From Flavobacterium supellecticarium (lineage in GTDB: Bacteria; Bacteroidota; Bacteroidia; Flavobacteriales; Flavobacteriaceae), in contig NZ_SSNZ01000001.1 of the NCBI RefSeq assembly GCF_004801375.1, positions 806,001 through 870,000 of the forward strand: a stretch of DNA of 64,000 nucleotides, given 5' to 3'. The notes below the pieces were generated by a model. It was not told where the DNA came from, did no database searches, and saw only the letters and a list, made by a program, of their open reading frames with translations. Each line of letters begins with the position of its first letter. Within the stretch, counting starts at the first letter, position 1. Of the stretch, positions 8,182 through 17,317 are shown one piece after another. Position numbers and translations under genes: made by a program.

Positions 8182-11100
8182 TTAAAGGTTATTTAAAGAT
8201 TGTACCCGAATCACAGCCTTATTGTAATTATTGACCGTATCGAGGTATTCGTTTTTGATGGTGATGGCCTGATTGACTACCAGTACCCATTGCAGGTAAT
8301 CGATATCCCCATTATTTAACTGGCTGTTTGCCGCATCGATGATTGTTTGGGCATTTTCAAGTCCCTGTGATTCATAATATTGCAAACTTTCCCGGAATTT
8401 TTCCAGTTCTTTTGCGGCGTTGAGTTGTTGTGCCGAAAGTTCTGTTTTTATAGCTTCCGCCTGCGTTTTATAATAGTCCCACTCAGCTTTGGCGGCTTTA
8501 CTACGCGCCGACTGACTTCCGAAAAACAACGGCAGACTTATTCCGGCATTTATATAACTAAACCGTTGGTTACTATCGTAATAGACTTCCTGTCCCGACG
8601 CATTGGTCTGAAAACCGGTAATACTAAGATTATTATACCCTAACGTGATATCCGGTAACATTCTGGCGCGTTCGGTTTTCCAACGCCAACGGGCACTTTC
8701 GGCTTCGTATTGCGATAACTTTACCGCCGGAAGATTTTCGGCAGATGATTTTTCAAACCTTCCTTTTTCGTCCATTTTAATTATTGAAACCTCCGGAACA
8801 TATACAATACTATCCTGCAAAACCGTATTAAACGATCGCTGTGCAATCGCAATATCCTGATTGATCATATTGAATTGATTCGTATAAAACTGTCGTGCCG
8901 ACTGTGAGGCACTTCTTTCCAATATATTCGTTTCGCCAACTTTAAACCGTAGTTTCGACTTCTCTTCCATCAAACGGTAAATACTGTCGGCATACTGCAA
9001 TAACGCTTTTTTATGTTGTAGCCAGATTAACTCATAATACCATAGGCGCACCTGCGCTTTTAACTCCTGCTCCGTAAGTTGTGTTTGTGCCTGGGCCGCC
9101 CGAAACCCTTCTGTTAATGCTTTTTTTTGCCGGGAATATACCGTTGGAAAATTAAACGTCTGGCTTATCCCAAAACGGTTATCTTTAAACTGACTATTAA
9201 ATTGCCCGTAGTCGACGTCTATATTAGTTTTCGGGATATCGTAGGCCGACTGGCGCAACCATTCTTTCGATTGTTCGTTATGTCGCGCTGCCCGGATTCG
9301 TTTATTGTTTTTGATCGCAATGGCAACCGATTGGTCCAACGAAACCGGAACCATTTCCTGCGCCCATAATCCCCCGGAAATCAAAAATCCGAACAAGAAT
9401 AGGATCAAATTATTGTTTTTACTTTTTTTCATTTTCTTTTGAAATTGTTTCGTATGATAGGTCATTAAATAAATGGCTGGTAATACAAATAAGGTTAACA
9501 AAGTAGCGGTTAGCAATCCGCCGATAACCACCGTAGCCAGCGGACGTTGTACTTCGGCACCGGCACCATTACTCAATGCCATGGGTAGGAATCCTAAAGA
9601 AGCCACAGCCGCTGTCATCAACACCGGACGCAATCTGTTTTTGGTACCGTTAATGATCAATTGTAAAGGATCGGTAATTTCGCCCTGTTTTCGGATCCGG
9701 TTGAATTCCGATATCAGTACGATTCCATTCAGAACCGCAACACCGAAAAGCGCTATAAATCCAACTCCGGCCGAAATACTAAACGGCATATCCCGTAAGG
9801 TCAGTGCGAATACACCACCAATAGCCGATAGTGGTATGGCTGTAAAAATGATGATTCCTTCCTTAAACGATCGGAAAGCAAAATACAATAGCCCGAAGAT
9901 TAACAGTAATGCTACCGGAACCGCCACACCCAATCGGCTTTTTGCCTGTTGCAGGTTTTCGAAAGCACCGCCATAGGTCACATAATACCCCGGATCAAAT
10001 TTAATTTGGGTGTTTACCTTTTGTTGCAGTTCGTTTACAATACTCTGCACATCGCGACCACGCACATTAAATCCTACAATAATCCGGCGTTTGGCATCTT
10101 CCCGTTGAATCTGATTTGGTCCTTCCACTTCCTGAACCGACGCTACCTGATATAACGGAATCTGCGCTCCGGAAGCCGTAGCTACCAGAAGATTCCGAAC
10201 GTCGTTAATGTCACTCCGTCCTGTGGCATCGACCCGTACGACCAGATCAAAACGCTTTTCACCTTCATAAATATTCCCGGCCATGGCACCGGCAAATGCA
10301 GCATTCACCGTACGGTTAATATCCTGAACATACAGTCCGTATTTTGCCATTTCGGCCCAGTTATAATCGATCACAATTTGTGGCATACCGGTTACTTTTT
10401 CGACATATAAATCGGCTGTACCTTTTACACTACGGCTAATCGCTCCTAACTGATCGGCATATTGTGCCAGTTTATCAAGGTTCTCTCCATAGATTTTACA
10501 AACGACATCCTGTTTGGCACCGGTCATCAATTCATTAAAGCGCATTTGCACCGGAAACTGGAAACCCGTTGTCACCCCTGGTGCGACTTCCTGAACGGTA
10601 GCTGCCATTTTTTCGGCCAATTCGGAAAATGAAGCCGCACTGGTCCACTCTGATTTATTTTTGAGTACAATGATCATATCTCCTCCTTCAATCGGCATCG
10701 GATCTGTTGGTATTTCGGCACTACCGATTCGGGATACGACCCGGTTTACTTCGGGATACCGTTCCTTTAGTGCGACGGATATTTTCTGTATGGTTTCGGT
10801 AGTTGTAGTCAGATTCGTTCCGAGTAACAATCGGGTTTCGACTGCAAAATCACCTTCTTCCAGTTGTGGAATAAATTCCCCTCCCATTCGGGTAAATAAC
10901 AATACTGCCAACGAAAACAAAACGATTGCAACCGCTATGATTCCTTTTCGGAAAATTAACGCTCTTGAAAGTAGTTTTTCATACCCCGCTTCCAAACGCG
11001 TCATTATTTTGTCGGAAATATTGGGTTGGTGGTTTACTTTTTTACTGATAAACAGCGCACTAACCATTGGAACGTACGTTAGCGACAGGATAAACGCTCC

Positions 11101-12561
11101 GAGAATTGCAAAAGCCACCGTTTGCGCCATCGGTTTGAACATTTTCCCTTCAATCCCTTGTAAAGACAGAATTGGCAAATAAACGATCAGGATAATAATC
11201 TGACCAAAAACAGCCGCATTCATCATACGGGAAGCTGATCCGGTTACTTCCTGATCCATTTCCTGTTGTGAAATATCGGTTCGTAGTTGGTATTTTTTTT
11301 CCGAATGCAAATGATGCAATATGGCTTCCACGATGATCACGGCTCCATCGACAATCAGTCCGAAATCGAGTGCTCCGAGACTCATCAGGTTGCCACTTAC
11401 CCCGAAAGCGTTCATCATACAAATGGCAAAAAGCATCGAAAGTGGTATTACCGAAGCGACAATAAGACCAGCTCTCAGGTTTCCTAAAAAGAGAACGAGT
11501 ACCAAAACGACAATCAGCGCGCCTTCGATAAGGTTTTTTTCTACGGTCCCAATAGCATTATCGACCATTTTGGTACGATCCAGAAAGGGTTCAATCGTAA
11601 GGCCTTCCGGAAGGATTTTTTCGATTTCGGAGACTTTATTTTTAACGTTATCGATTACATTACTGGCATTTTCACCTTTTAGCATCATCACGATTCCGCC
11701 TACGGCTTCTCCGCGATCATCTGTGGTTAACGCTCCATAACGGATGGCAGCTGCTAATTTTACTTCCGCAATGTTTTTAACCAGTACCGGCGTTCCGGCC
11801 TGAGTAGATTTGATCACAATGTTTTCGATATCCTTTATGTCCCGAGCCAATCCCACACTACGGATATAGGAAACGGTAGGTCCTTTTTCGATATAAGCGC
11901 CACCAGTATTCTGATTACTACGGTTTAGCGCTGTAAAAACATCACTAATGGTTAGATTGTGTGCTTTGAGTCGGGCAGGATTAACGGCTACTTCATATTG
12001 TTTTAGCTTTCCGCCAAAGGTTGCGACATCGGCAATACCTGGTGTTCCAAGCAACTGTCTCCTCACCGTCCAATCCTGTATGGTTCGCAAATCGGCGAGT
12101 GAATACTTACTTTCAAAACCTTTTTGGGGTTTGAGAACATACTGGTAAATTTCGCCCAATCCGGTGGTTACCGGTGCCATTTCGGGTCGGTTGGCATTTT
12201 CGTCGATAGCTACTTGTTGCAGGCGTTCGGTAACCTGTTGTCGCGCCCAGTACACATCGGCTTTTTCATCGAAAACGACTGTAACAACCGACAAACCAAA
12301 GCGGGAAATACTTCTGCTTTCTTTTAGTTTCGGGATATTACTAATAGCCTGTTCGATCGGGAAGGTGATCAACCGTTCCACATCTTCGGCTCCCAAGGCT
12401 GGTGCCGTTGTAATAATTTGTACCTGATTGTTCGTGATGTCCGGTACGGCATCAATAGGCAAACGAGTCACTTCATAGCTACCATAGACTACCCATAGTA
12501 ACATGAAGATCCCAATTGCCAGTTTATTTTTAACTGAAAATTGAATGATTTTTGTAAGCAT
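8182..12561 (-). CDS. CzcA-type heavy-metal RND pump fused to a TolC-like outer-membrane channel
   Basis: A 1459-residue polypeptide counted from the ATG at 12561 (MLTKIIQF), which is preferred over an upstream ATG at 12600 because family members begin there. Residues 1-1040 are a full RND pump with 12 membrane segments. The fourth-helix signature DFGLIVDGAVIIVE is that of the HME group for divalent cations (Zn, Co, Cd, Ni); copper/silver pumps have a different motif. From about residue 1044 a basic stretch and hydrophobic segment ending in LWAQ looks like a signal peptide, followed by a TolC/OEP domain of about 400 residues. The channel is thus encoded in frame with the pump. Adaptor gene follows one base later; a His/Asp-rich small protein gene precedes. 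Confidence 0.93.
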   Translation of the reverse strand: MLTKIIQFSVKNKLAIGIFMLLWVVYGSYEVTRLPIDAVPDITNNQVQIITTAPALGAEDVERLITFPIEQAISNIPKLKESRSISRFGLSVVTVVFDEKADVYWARQQVTERLQQVAIDENANRPEMAPVTTGLGEIYQYVLKPQKGFESKYSLADLRTIQDWTVRRQLLGTPGIADVATFGGKLKQYEVAVNPARLKAHNLTISDVFTALNRSNQNTGGAYIEKGPTVSYIRSVGLARDIKDIENIVIKSTQAGTPVLVKNIAEVKLAAAIRYGALTTDDRGEAVGGIVMMLKGENASNVIDNVKNKVSEIEKILPEGLTIEPFLDRTKMVDNAIGTVEKNLIEGALIVVLVLVLFLGNLRAGLIVASVIPLSMLFAICMMNAFGVSGNLMSLGALDFGLIVDGAVIIVEAILHHLHSEKKYQLRTDISQQEMDQEVTGSASRMMNAAVFGQIIILIVYLPILSLQGIEGKMFKPMAQTVAFAILGAFILSLTYVPMVSALFISKKVNHQPNISDKIMTRLEAGYEKLLSRALIFRKGIIAVAIVLFSLAVLLFTRMGGEFIPQLEEGDFAVETRLLLGTNLTTTTETIQKISVALKERYPEVNRVVSRIGSAEIPTDPMPIEGGDMIIVLKNKSEWTSAASFSELAEKMAATVQEVAPGVTTGFQFPVQMRFNELMTGAKQDVVCKIYGENLDKLAQYADQLGAISRSVKGTADLYVEKVTGMPQIVIDYNWAEMAKYGLYVQDINRTVNAAFAGAMAGNIYEGEKRFDLVVRVDATGRSDINDVRNLLVATASGAQIPLYQVASVQEVEGPNQIQREDAKRRIIVGFNVRGRDVQSIVNELQQKVNTQIKFDPGYYVTYGGAFENLQQAKSRLGVAVPVALLLIFGLLYFAFRSFKEGIIIFTAIPLSAIGGVFALTLRDMPFSISAGVGFIALFGVAVLNGIVLISEFNRIRKQGEITDPLQLIINGTKNRLRPVLMTAAVASLGFLPMALSNGAGAEVQRPLATVVIGGLLTATLLTLFVLPAIYLMTYHTKQFQKKMKKSKNNNLILFLFGFLISGGLWAQEMVPVSLDQSVAIAIKNNKRIRAARHNEQSKEWLRQSAYDIPKTNIDVDYGQFNSQFKDNRFGISQTFNFPTVYSRQKKALTEGFRAAQAQTQLTEQELKAQVRLWYYELIWLQHKKALLQYADSIYRLMEEKSKLRFKVGETNILERSASQSARQFYTNQFNMINQDIAIAQRSFNTVLQDSIVYVPEVSIIKMDEKGRFEKSSAENLPAVKLSQYEAESARWRWKTERARMLPDITLGYNNLSITGFQTNASGQEVYYDSNQRFSYINAGISLPLFFGSQSARSKAAKAEWDYYKTQAEAIKTELSAQQLNAAKELEKFRESLQYYESQGLENAQTIIDAANSQLNNGDIDYLQWVLVVNQAITIKNEYLDTVNNYNKAVIRVQSLNNL

Positions 12562-12640
12562 GACTTCATTTGAATTTATAGTAAATGCGCCAACAGACAC
12601 AATTGTGCCTTTGGTATTTTTTTAAAATCCGATACAGAAG

Positions 12641-13021
12641 TTATACGATTGGAGGACGAAACAAAGCACCCAAATGCGGATTAGGGTGTAAGTGGTTATT
12701 ATAGGTAATTTTTAACCGGGAAGTATCCGGTATACGATTGATCGTTGTAGTATAGGTAATACGATTCGGAATAAACACCAAATGCGGTACATGGTGATCC
12801 ACTTTTTTAAAAGGCAACTGCATATCGCGATCATCATCCGAATCGTTAATATCGTCGCCCCAATAATGCATGGCCAGAAAATCGACAAAGCCGAGATTTC
12901 CATTATCGTTTTGATGTTCTTCAAAGTGTTGGAACAGAACCGGCAGTTTGAACAATTGTACAAAAAAGCAATTGTTCAGGCTAATCAGAAATACAAGTAT
13001 GTATACGGCCAGTTTTTTCAC
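12641..13021 (-). CDS. Small exported His/Asp-rich protein of the metal efflux operon
   Basis: A 126-residue protein with an N-terminal hydrophobic segment (residues 3-20) that is a signal peptide or anchor. The remainder is rich in potential metal ligands: HFEEH, a DDINDSDDDRD acidic run and several His near the C terminus (DHHVPH, NNHLHPNPH). I do not recognise a named family, but small His-rich proteins directly upstream of RND metal pumps are common in Bacteroidota. It precedes the pump gene on the same strand with a gap of about 80 bp. A periplasmic metal-binding or sensing role is an inference from composition and context. Confidence 0.65.
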   Translation of the reverse strand: MKKLAVYILVFLISLNNCFFVQLFKLPVLFQHFEEHQNDNGNLGFVDFLAMHYWGDDINDSDDDRDMQLPFKKVDHHVPHLVFIPNRITYTTTINRIPDTSRLKITYNNHLHPNPHLGALFRPPIV

Positions 13022-13103
13022 ACGACAAAATTAGAGAGTCCTGCTTCGGAAAACAAGTCAATTCTTAAATTTAACCTATAGTTTAAAAAGAATTTAAATT
13101 GCC

Positions 13104-13916
13104 TTATAACGGAAGCGATAATAAGGGAACCTTACTTCCGGATGCCATCGCTCGGGTTTTACTTTTGTGTAGCATCGAATCCCAGAAGCCATATTTATAC
13201 GGAACCATAATCAGCAAATCGGTTTCAGAGGCTACAATTTCATCGCGAATGGCTTTTATTATTTCGGACGACTGTACGTTTTTATAGGTATGCTGAATTC
13301 CGGATAATGTTTCTTCCATTGGATATTTTTCGTCTTGTTGCTGCATGAATTCTTCCGATTTTTCCCGGATATGAAACACTTCAACCGAGGCATGATAATC
13401 GGCTGCAACTTCCCGTACTCTGTCGAGTACCGTCTTATGCACACCTCTCACGATATCGCAGGCAAAAAGAATATGTTTAATGCCGTTATATTCGGTTCCC
13501 AAAGGAATACTCAGTACCGGGAATTTCAACATACTGATCGCAGCGGTGGTTGTATTGCCTAACAAATCTTGCTCCACCGATCTTTCGGCCATTCCCATTA
13601 CTACCAGTTCGGCATTAAATTGTTGTATACTTTTTACTAATTCATCGTAAAAATTACCCGCCACTACATGTGCCACCACTTCAACATGGTACATTTCGCT
13701 TAGAGTGCTTGCTTTTTCGTTTACCTTATTTTTTTGTGCTTGAAACATTTTATCGATTTCCATAGCCGACAAGCGTGCATTTTGGGCGTGAATGGAAGTG
13801 TTATACAGATTATAAAGTACAAGTTGATAGGCTTTTCCGGTAATCGCTTTTGCAATATATTTTGTAGCATTAATAGCTTCGGCTGAAAAATCAGTTGCGA
13901 TGATAATCGTCTTCAT
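13104..13916 (-). CDS. Universal stress protein with two UspA domains
   Basis: A 270-residue protein made of two tandem UspA-type domains (about residues 1-145 and 148-270). The first begins MKTIIIATDFSAEAINA and carries VVMGMAERSVEQDLLGNTT, close to the ATP-binding G-2x-G-9x-G-S/T pattern; the second carries LLIMVPYKYGF and a degenerate version near residue 255. USP proteins respond to starvation and oxidative or metal stress. It lies 83 bp upstream of the metal-efflux operon on the same strand and could be cotranscribed, which would tie it to metal stress; no terminator was seen between them. Confidence 0.88.
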   Translation of the reverse strand: MKTIIIATDFSAEAINATKYIAKAITGKAYQLVLYNLYNTSIHAQNARLSAMEIDKMFQAQKNKVNEKASTLSEMYHVEVVAHVVAGNFYDELVKSIQQFNAELVVMGMAERSVEQDLLGNTTTAAISMLKFPVLSIPLGTEYNGIKHILFACDIVRGVHKTVLDRVREVAADYHASVEVFHIREKSEEFMQQQDEKYPMEETLSGIQHTYKNVQSSEIIKAIRDEIVASETDLLIMVPYKYGFWDSMLHKSKTRAMASGSKVPLLSLPL

Positions 13917-14101
13917 AGTTATTGGCAGATTTTGAGTTATTCAGTCTAAATTCGGGCTATTGAGACTGTTTTTAGAATTGTTTAAATTTAAGGATTCTAA
14001 ATCGGATCTGTTCCGTTTGAAGTTATAAAATCCTGTTAAATTCTTTTTGTTTTCAGACCTACAAAGCATTATATCAAACCACTTTCTTAACTTTTATAAA
14101 T

Positions 14102-14135
14102 AAAAAAAGCCGGTTAACCACACCGGCAAAAAAAA
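14102..14135 (-). terminator. Orphan terminator-like hairpin
   Basis: Stem GCCGGT / ACCGGC with a 7-nt loop, flanked on both sides by A runs so that the minus strand reads as hairpin plus T run. No minus-strand gene lies upstream of it for about 1 kb, so it either ends an unrecognised transcript or is residual. Confidence 0.5.
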
Positions 14136-14640
14136 TGATCAAAAAACATTTTTTTTTGGATTAAATATGAAAAAAAATAAATTATTTCACGCTGGAAATA
14201 GTAACTAACCCCAATAAATTTTTTCATAAAAATCAAAAGCAATAGTTTAGCATTACATTTAATAGTCAAGTACTTTTTTAATACACATCAGTGTGGACAG
14301 TAATCTGATGATTTCGTTTTACATTATAAGGCTATGTTTTTTTTAAATCTTCCAAAGCGATTCCCGCATTCTGATTCAGAGCCTTATAGTAGCTTAATCT
14401 AATTTGATATTTATTCAAATCTGATACAAAGGAATAAATAGAAATTTTATATTCAAATCTTTCAATCTTTTAGTAAAGAAAAATGAACGATTGAGTAGCT
14501 AATTAAGATTCATATTGCCACGCTTCAGGAGTTTACCTGATAAAAAGTACATTTTTACAACTAAATTTTACATATTTTAACCATTTATACTCAAATTAAC
14601 TTTTTTTTATGTTTTCTTTATTTTTATAATATTTTTTAAC

Positions 14641-14648
14641 TATATTTG
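14641..14648 (+). promoter_or_regulatory. Possible -7 box inside the gene-poor region
   Basis: TATATTTG matches TAnnTTTG exactly. A TTG box is missing at the expected distance. A transcript from here would contain the hairpins at 14.66-14.75 kb, the C11 tract and then the AraC gene at 15105. Confidence 0.35.
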
Positions 14649-14815
14649 TTTTATATAAGAAAATCCAAGTAACCACACAATAAGCCTGAAGCCAAAACAC
14701 AAGGTTACCTGTACTTCGTTTTTAATTTATGGAAATAAATTTTTCCATAAGTTTACCACTAAGTTATCCTTACTAAAAGGGATTTCTTATTTCTTTTACT
14801 CCTCCAAAATACTTA

Positions 14816-14826
14816 CCCCCCCCCCC
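14816..14826. repeat. C11 homopolymer tract
   Basis: Eleven consecutive C residues in otherwise AT-rich sequence, 279 bases upstream of the AraC gene. Such tracts are prone to slippage; none of the surrounding sequence is an open frame that it could switch. Confidence 0.9.
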
Positions 14827-15063
14827 GCCGTTAAAAAGAATTAGTAATCTAAATTTAATGCCTATGCGATAAACCAAGACAAATTCACCCCAGTTACGAT
14901 TCCTCCCATTAGTAGATTATGATGTAAATGATTACAGTACTCATTTGAATCATAAAGCTACAATTAGTGATATTGCCTCAAGACCATAAACTTTACACAT
15001 CTGTATGATGTTCCTATACTACTGCTTTGAACATTTATGTTAGGATAGTATAAGTATACTGTC

Positions 15064-15108
15064 ATGAATCAAAAGATTAAGTTTAATTTTATTAATATCT
15101 TACTATGA
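15064..15108 (+). CDS. Possible 14-residue leader peptide overlapping the AraC start
   Basis: ATG at 15064 opens a 14-codon frame (MNQKIKFNFINILL) whose TGA stop at 15106-15108 overlaps the AraC start codons (ATGATG). The overlap would allow translational coupling. There is no conservation information, so this is weak. Confidence 0.2.
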   Translation: MNQKIKFNFINILL

Positions 15109-15983
15109 TGGAAGATCGTGTATTTAATTCAATTGAAACCGCCCGCTGTCTGACAAATGACCTTGTAAACGATGCACAAATAGTTCACTTTCAGACCCAA
15201 AGACCCATATCAAAAATTAAAGCAGTCCTTAATTATAATATGATTTTTTTTCCGATTAAGGGTATTAAAAAAGTAATTATCAAAAGAAATACTATTGCAC
15301 TAAACAGTAGCAATTATATGATCTTCTCGACTGGTGCTCAATTTATTTGTGAGACAAGTTCAAAAGAAAAAAATCCTATTGAAGGTGTCTGCATTATGTT
15401 TAACAATAAGATTCTCAACGATTTTCTTTTAAAATATCCGGATTTTCTAAAAGTAAAGAACAATCGTACGGTTCGTTATCTGGAGAGTTACCTGGAATGT
15501 AAAAAGAGTGATTTTATCAATAGTTGCTTTCTACCTTCTTTACAATATATTACCCATGGTAAAGCTCCAGACAACATATGCCTTGTAAAATTTGAGGAAT
15601 TTATGTTGGATTTGTTCAGCCAGAATCCCGATACAATCAACTGGTTTATTAATATTATTTGTCGTCAAAAATCAATAATACATCAAATTGTAGAGAATAA
15701 CATATATAAAAACATAAGTATCGCTTCCATGGCATCAATGTGTAATCTCAGCCTTTCAACTTTTAAAAGACATTTCATACAGATTTACGGAATTTCTCCA
15801 AAGAAATATTTTTTAAAACACAAAATGGATAAGGCTGTTGTTTTACTTCAAACAAAAAGCAAAGAACATATTAAAGTTTATGATTTTCTGGGATTCAATA
15901 CCAACGAAAGCTTCATTAAATCTTTTAAAAAGTACCACGGTATTACCCCATCGGAATACAAAAAGTCATATTTACTTAATTAG
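15105..15983 (+). CDS. AraC-family transcriptional regulator
   Basis: A 292-residue regulator with an N-terminal cupin-like sensor region (residues 30-150, strands around KGIKKVIIKRNTIAL) and a C-terminal AraC DNA-binding domain from about residue 195 (SIASMASMCNLSLSTFKRHF, then YDFLGFNTNESFIKSFKKYHG). The sequence is rich in Lys, Asn and Ile with AT-rich codons, less like its neighbours. It is convergent with the PorP/SprF operon across a strong bidirectional terminator. Members of this group often control adjacent surface genes, so control of that operon is a reasonable guess, without proof. ATGs at 15105 and 15108 are both possible starts. Confidence 0.85.
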   Translation: MMEDRVFNSIETARCLTNDLVNDAQIVHFQTQRPISKIKAVLNYNMIFFPIKGIKKVIIKRNTIALNSSNYMIFSTGAQFICETSSKEKNPIEGVCIMFNNKILNDFLLKYPDFLKVKNNRTVRYLESYLECKKSDFINSCFLPSLQYITHGKAPDNICLVKFEEFMLDLFSQNPDTINWFINIICRQKSIIHQIVENNIYKNISIASMASMCNLSLSTFKRHFIQIYGISPKKYFLKHKMDKAVVLLQTKSKEHIKVYDFLGFNTNESFIKSFKKYHGITPSEYKKSYLLN

Positions 15984-16022
15984 CCAGCCCTTTTATTAGA
16001 TTATCAGTGATTATTATATAAT

Positions 16023-16051
16023 AAAAATGCCATCAGTTAGATGGCATTTTT
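16023..16051. terminator. Bidirectional terminator between AraC and PorP/SprF genes
   Basis: Perfect 12-bp stem AAAAATGCCATC / GATGGCATTTTT with a 5-nt loop, giving a T run in both directions. It separates the convergent genes ending at 15983 and 16063. Confidence 0.9.
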
Positions 16052-16062
16052 GTTTTTTACTG

Positions 16063-17247
16063 TTATTTTTTATTTTTCGTTGTTCCAACGGTTTTCTTCT
16101 TTTTCTGTGTTTTTTCCTGTTTACGAACTTCTTTCTTAAGTGCCTTTTCCTGAGCTTGCTTTATTTTTTTTTCGCGTTTTGCCTGCTCTTTTCCAAGGTG
16201 TTTTGCATTTTTCAACTGTTTCTTTTCAGTGGCAGTAGTCGGATTTGTTTGAACTGGTTTATTTTTCAGTTCCAGATCCTGTTGCTCTTCAGTTTTATTC
16301 CTCTGAAGCAAATCTGTTATAGTATTATGATTGGGTTTCGGTAGATCTTTGTCTTTATTTTCAGCATGTTTTTTTAAAATATCAAATTGCAAAAAAGCCT
16401 CATGTGTTCCCGAAGTATACTCTCCAATAGTCCCCCCACTATAGTCATATGCATAGCCAACAGTAAAATCGCCAATTTTAAAGCCAGTCAAAAAACTGAG
16501 TGCATTTCCCCATCTGTACGATATTCCTAACTGAAGTTTATCATTAAAAAGAAAAGTTGTAGAGACATCGACTCCTAAAGGTGCTCCCTGAACTATTTTA
16601 ATCAATGCTCCCGGTTTAAACTGAATCATAGCATCCAAATCAAACGAGTAGCCACCAGTAAGGTAATAATGCATTTTCCTTTTAGCTACCGATGATTGTA
16701 TATCGTTGTAAAATTTTGTTTCTAAAAAATCAGGTACCGACAAGCCGGCAAACCATTTTTTTGAATAAAAGTAAGCACCGGCACCAATATTTGGTGAGAA
16801 TTGTGACAATTTCCCTCTTAGTTCTTTATCGGTATGATCAAGAATTTGTAATTTATCATAATCAATTTCCATAAAATTTCCACAGATATTTACCCCCAAC
16901 GACATTATTATTTTGTCCGAAAGCATTACCGGATGTGCATAACTAAATGCCAAACGGGTATCTGAAGAAGGACCGATTTTATCATTGTCGACAGTAAATC
17001 CAATACCATGTCGTTTTTCTTTTATAGGGGTTTGTCCTGATAATACTATATTTTTAGGAGCTCCATCAATCCCTACCCATTGCGACCTATAAATTCCAAT
17101 GATACGAGGTATTCCACTTGTCGCGGTATATCCGGGATTAAAAGCCATTTTATTATACATATATTGTGTATACTGAACATTTTGTTGCGCAAACGAACAG
17201 GCGAAGCACAATAAAATTGTTCCTATTGTTATAATTTTTTTCATCAT
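16063..17247 (-). CDS. PorP/SprF-family T9SS outer-membrane protein with a Lys-rich tail
   Basis: A 394-residue protein. A signal peptide (MMKKIITIGTILLCF, cleaved before QQNVQYTQYMYN) leads into the characteristic PorP/SprF start, with YMYNKMAFNPGYTATSG and RSQWVGIDGAP. Residues 20-295 form the predicted 14-stranded barrel. PorP/SprF proteins assist surface delivery or anchoring of T9SS cargo with type B C-terminal domains. Family members usually end near residue 300; here about 95 more residues follow, made of Lys, Gln, Glu and Arg (for example KKEVRKQEKTQKKKK) with coiled-coil character. It is last in an operon behind a type B CTD protein, as expected for a dedicated partner. Confidence 0.9.
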   Translation of the reverse strand: MMKKIITIGTILLCFACSFAQQNVQYTQYMYNKMAFNPGYTATSGIPRIIGIYRSQWVGIDGAPKNIVLSGQTPIKEKRHGIGFTVDNDKIGPSSDTRLAFSYAHPVMLSDKIIMSLGVNICGNFMEIDYDKLQILDHTDKELRGKLSQFSPNIGAGAYFYSKKWFAGLSVPDFLETKFYNDIQSSVAKRKMHYYLTGGYSFDLDAMIQFKPGALIKIVQGAPLGVDVSTTFLFNDKLQLGISYRWGNALSFLTGFKIGDFTVGYAYDYSGGTIGEYTSGTHEAFLQFDILKKHAENKDKDLPKPNHNTITDLLQRNKTEEQQDLELKNKPVQTNPTTATEKKQLKNAKHLGKEQAKREKKIKQAQEKALKKEVRKQEKTQKKKKTVGTTKNKK

Positions 17248-17317
17248 TAACGTTATTTATATAGCCTGATATGTTGTAAAGCATAATCCTTTTAATTTAT
17301 AATCAAGCATTCCGGGT

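Larger units (their letters stand above)
13917..15104. other. Gene-poor AT-rich intergenic region with hairpins and a C11 tract
   Basis: No convincing protein gene on either strand over 1188 bases. It holds a minus-oriented terminator-like hairpin at 14109-14127, a 9-bp inverted repeat TATAAGGCT / AGCCTTATA at 14325-14333 and 14380-14388, a TATATTTG promoter-like box at 14641-14648, a hairpin TATGGAAA / TTTCCATA at about 14728-14749, and an uninterrupted run of eleven C at 14816-14826. These may belong to a noncoding RNA or a long leader of the downstream AraC gene; I cannot decide which. Confidence 0.5.

Noticed and set aside
9473..9976. 167-residue plus-strand frame opposite the RND gene
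   Set aside because: Shadow of the strongly coding RND pump; composition is Pro/Asn-Ile biased as expected for an antisense frame, with no motif.
10661..11182. 173-residue plus-strand frame opposite the RND gene
   Set aside because: Antisense shadow of a conserved pump region; no start context or domain.
12712..12963. 83-residue minus-strand frame overlapping the His-rich protein
   Set aside because: Different frame of the same region; the frame starting at 13021 has a signal peptide and metal-ligand clusters, this one does not.
14816..14826. C11 tract as a phase-variable switch inside a gene
   Set aside because: No open frame spans the tract on either strand; only promoter or leader effects remain possible.
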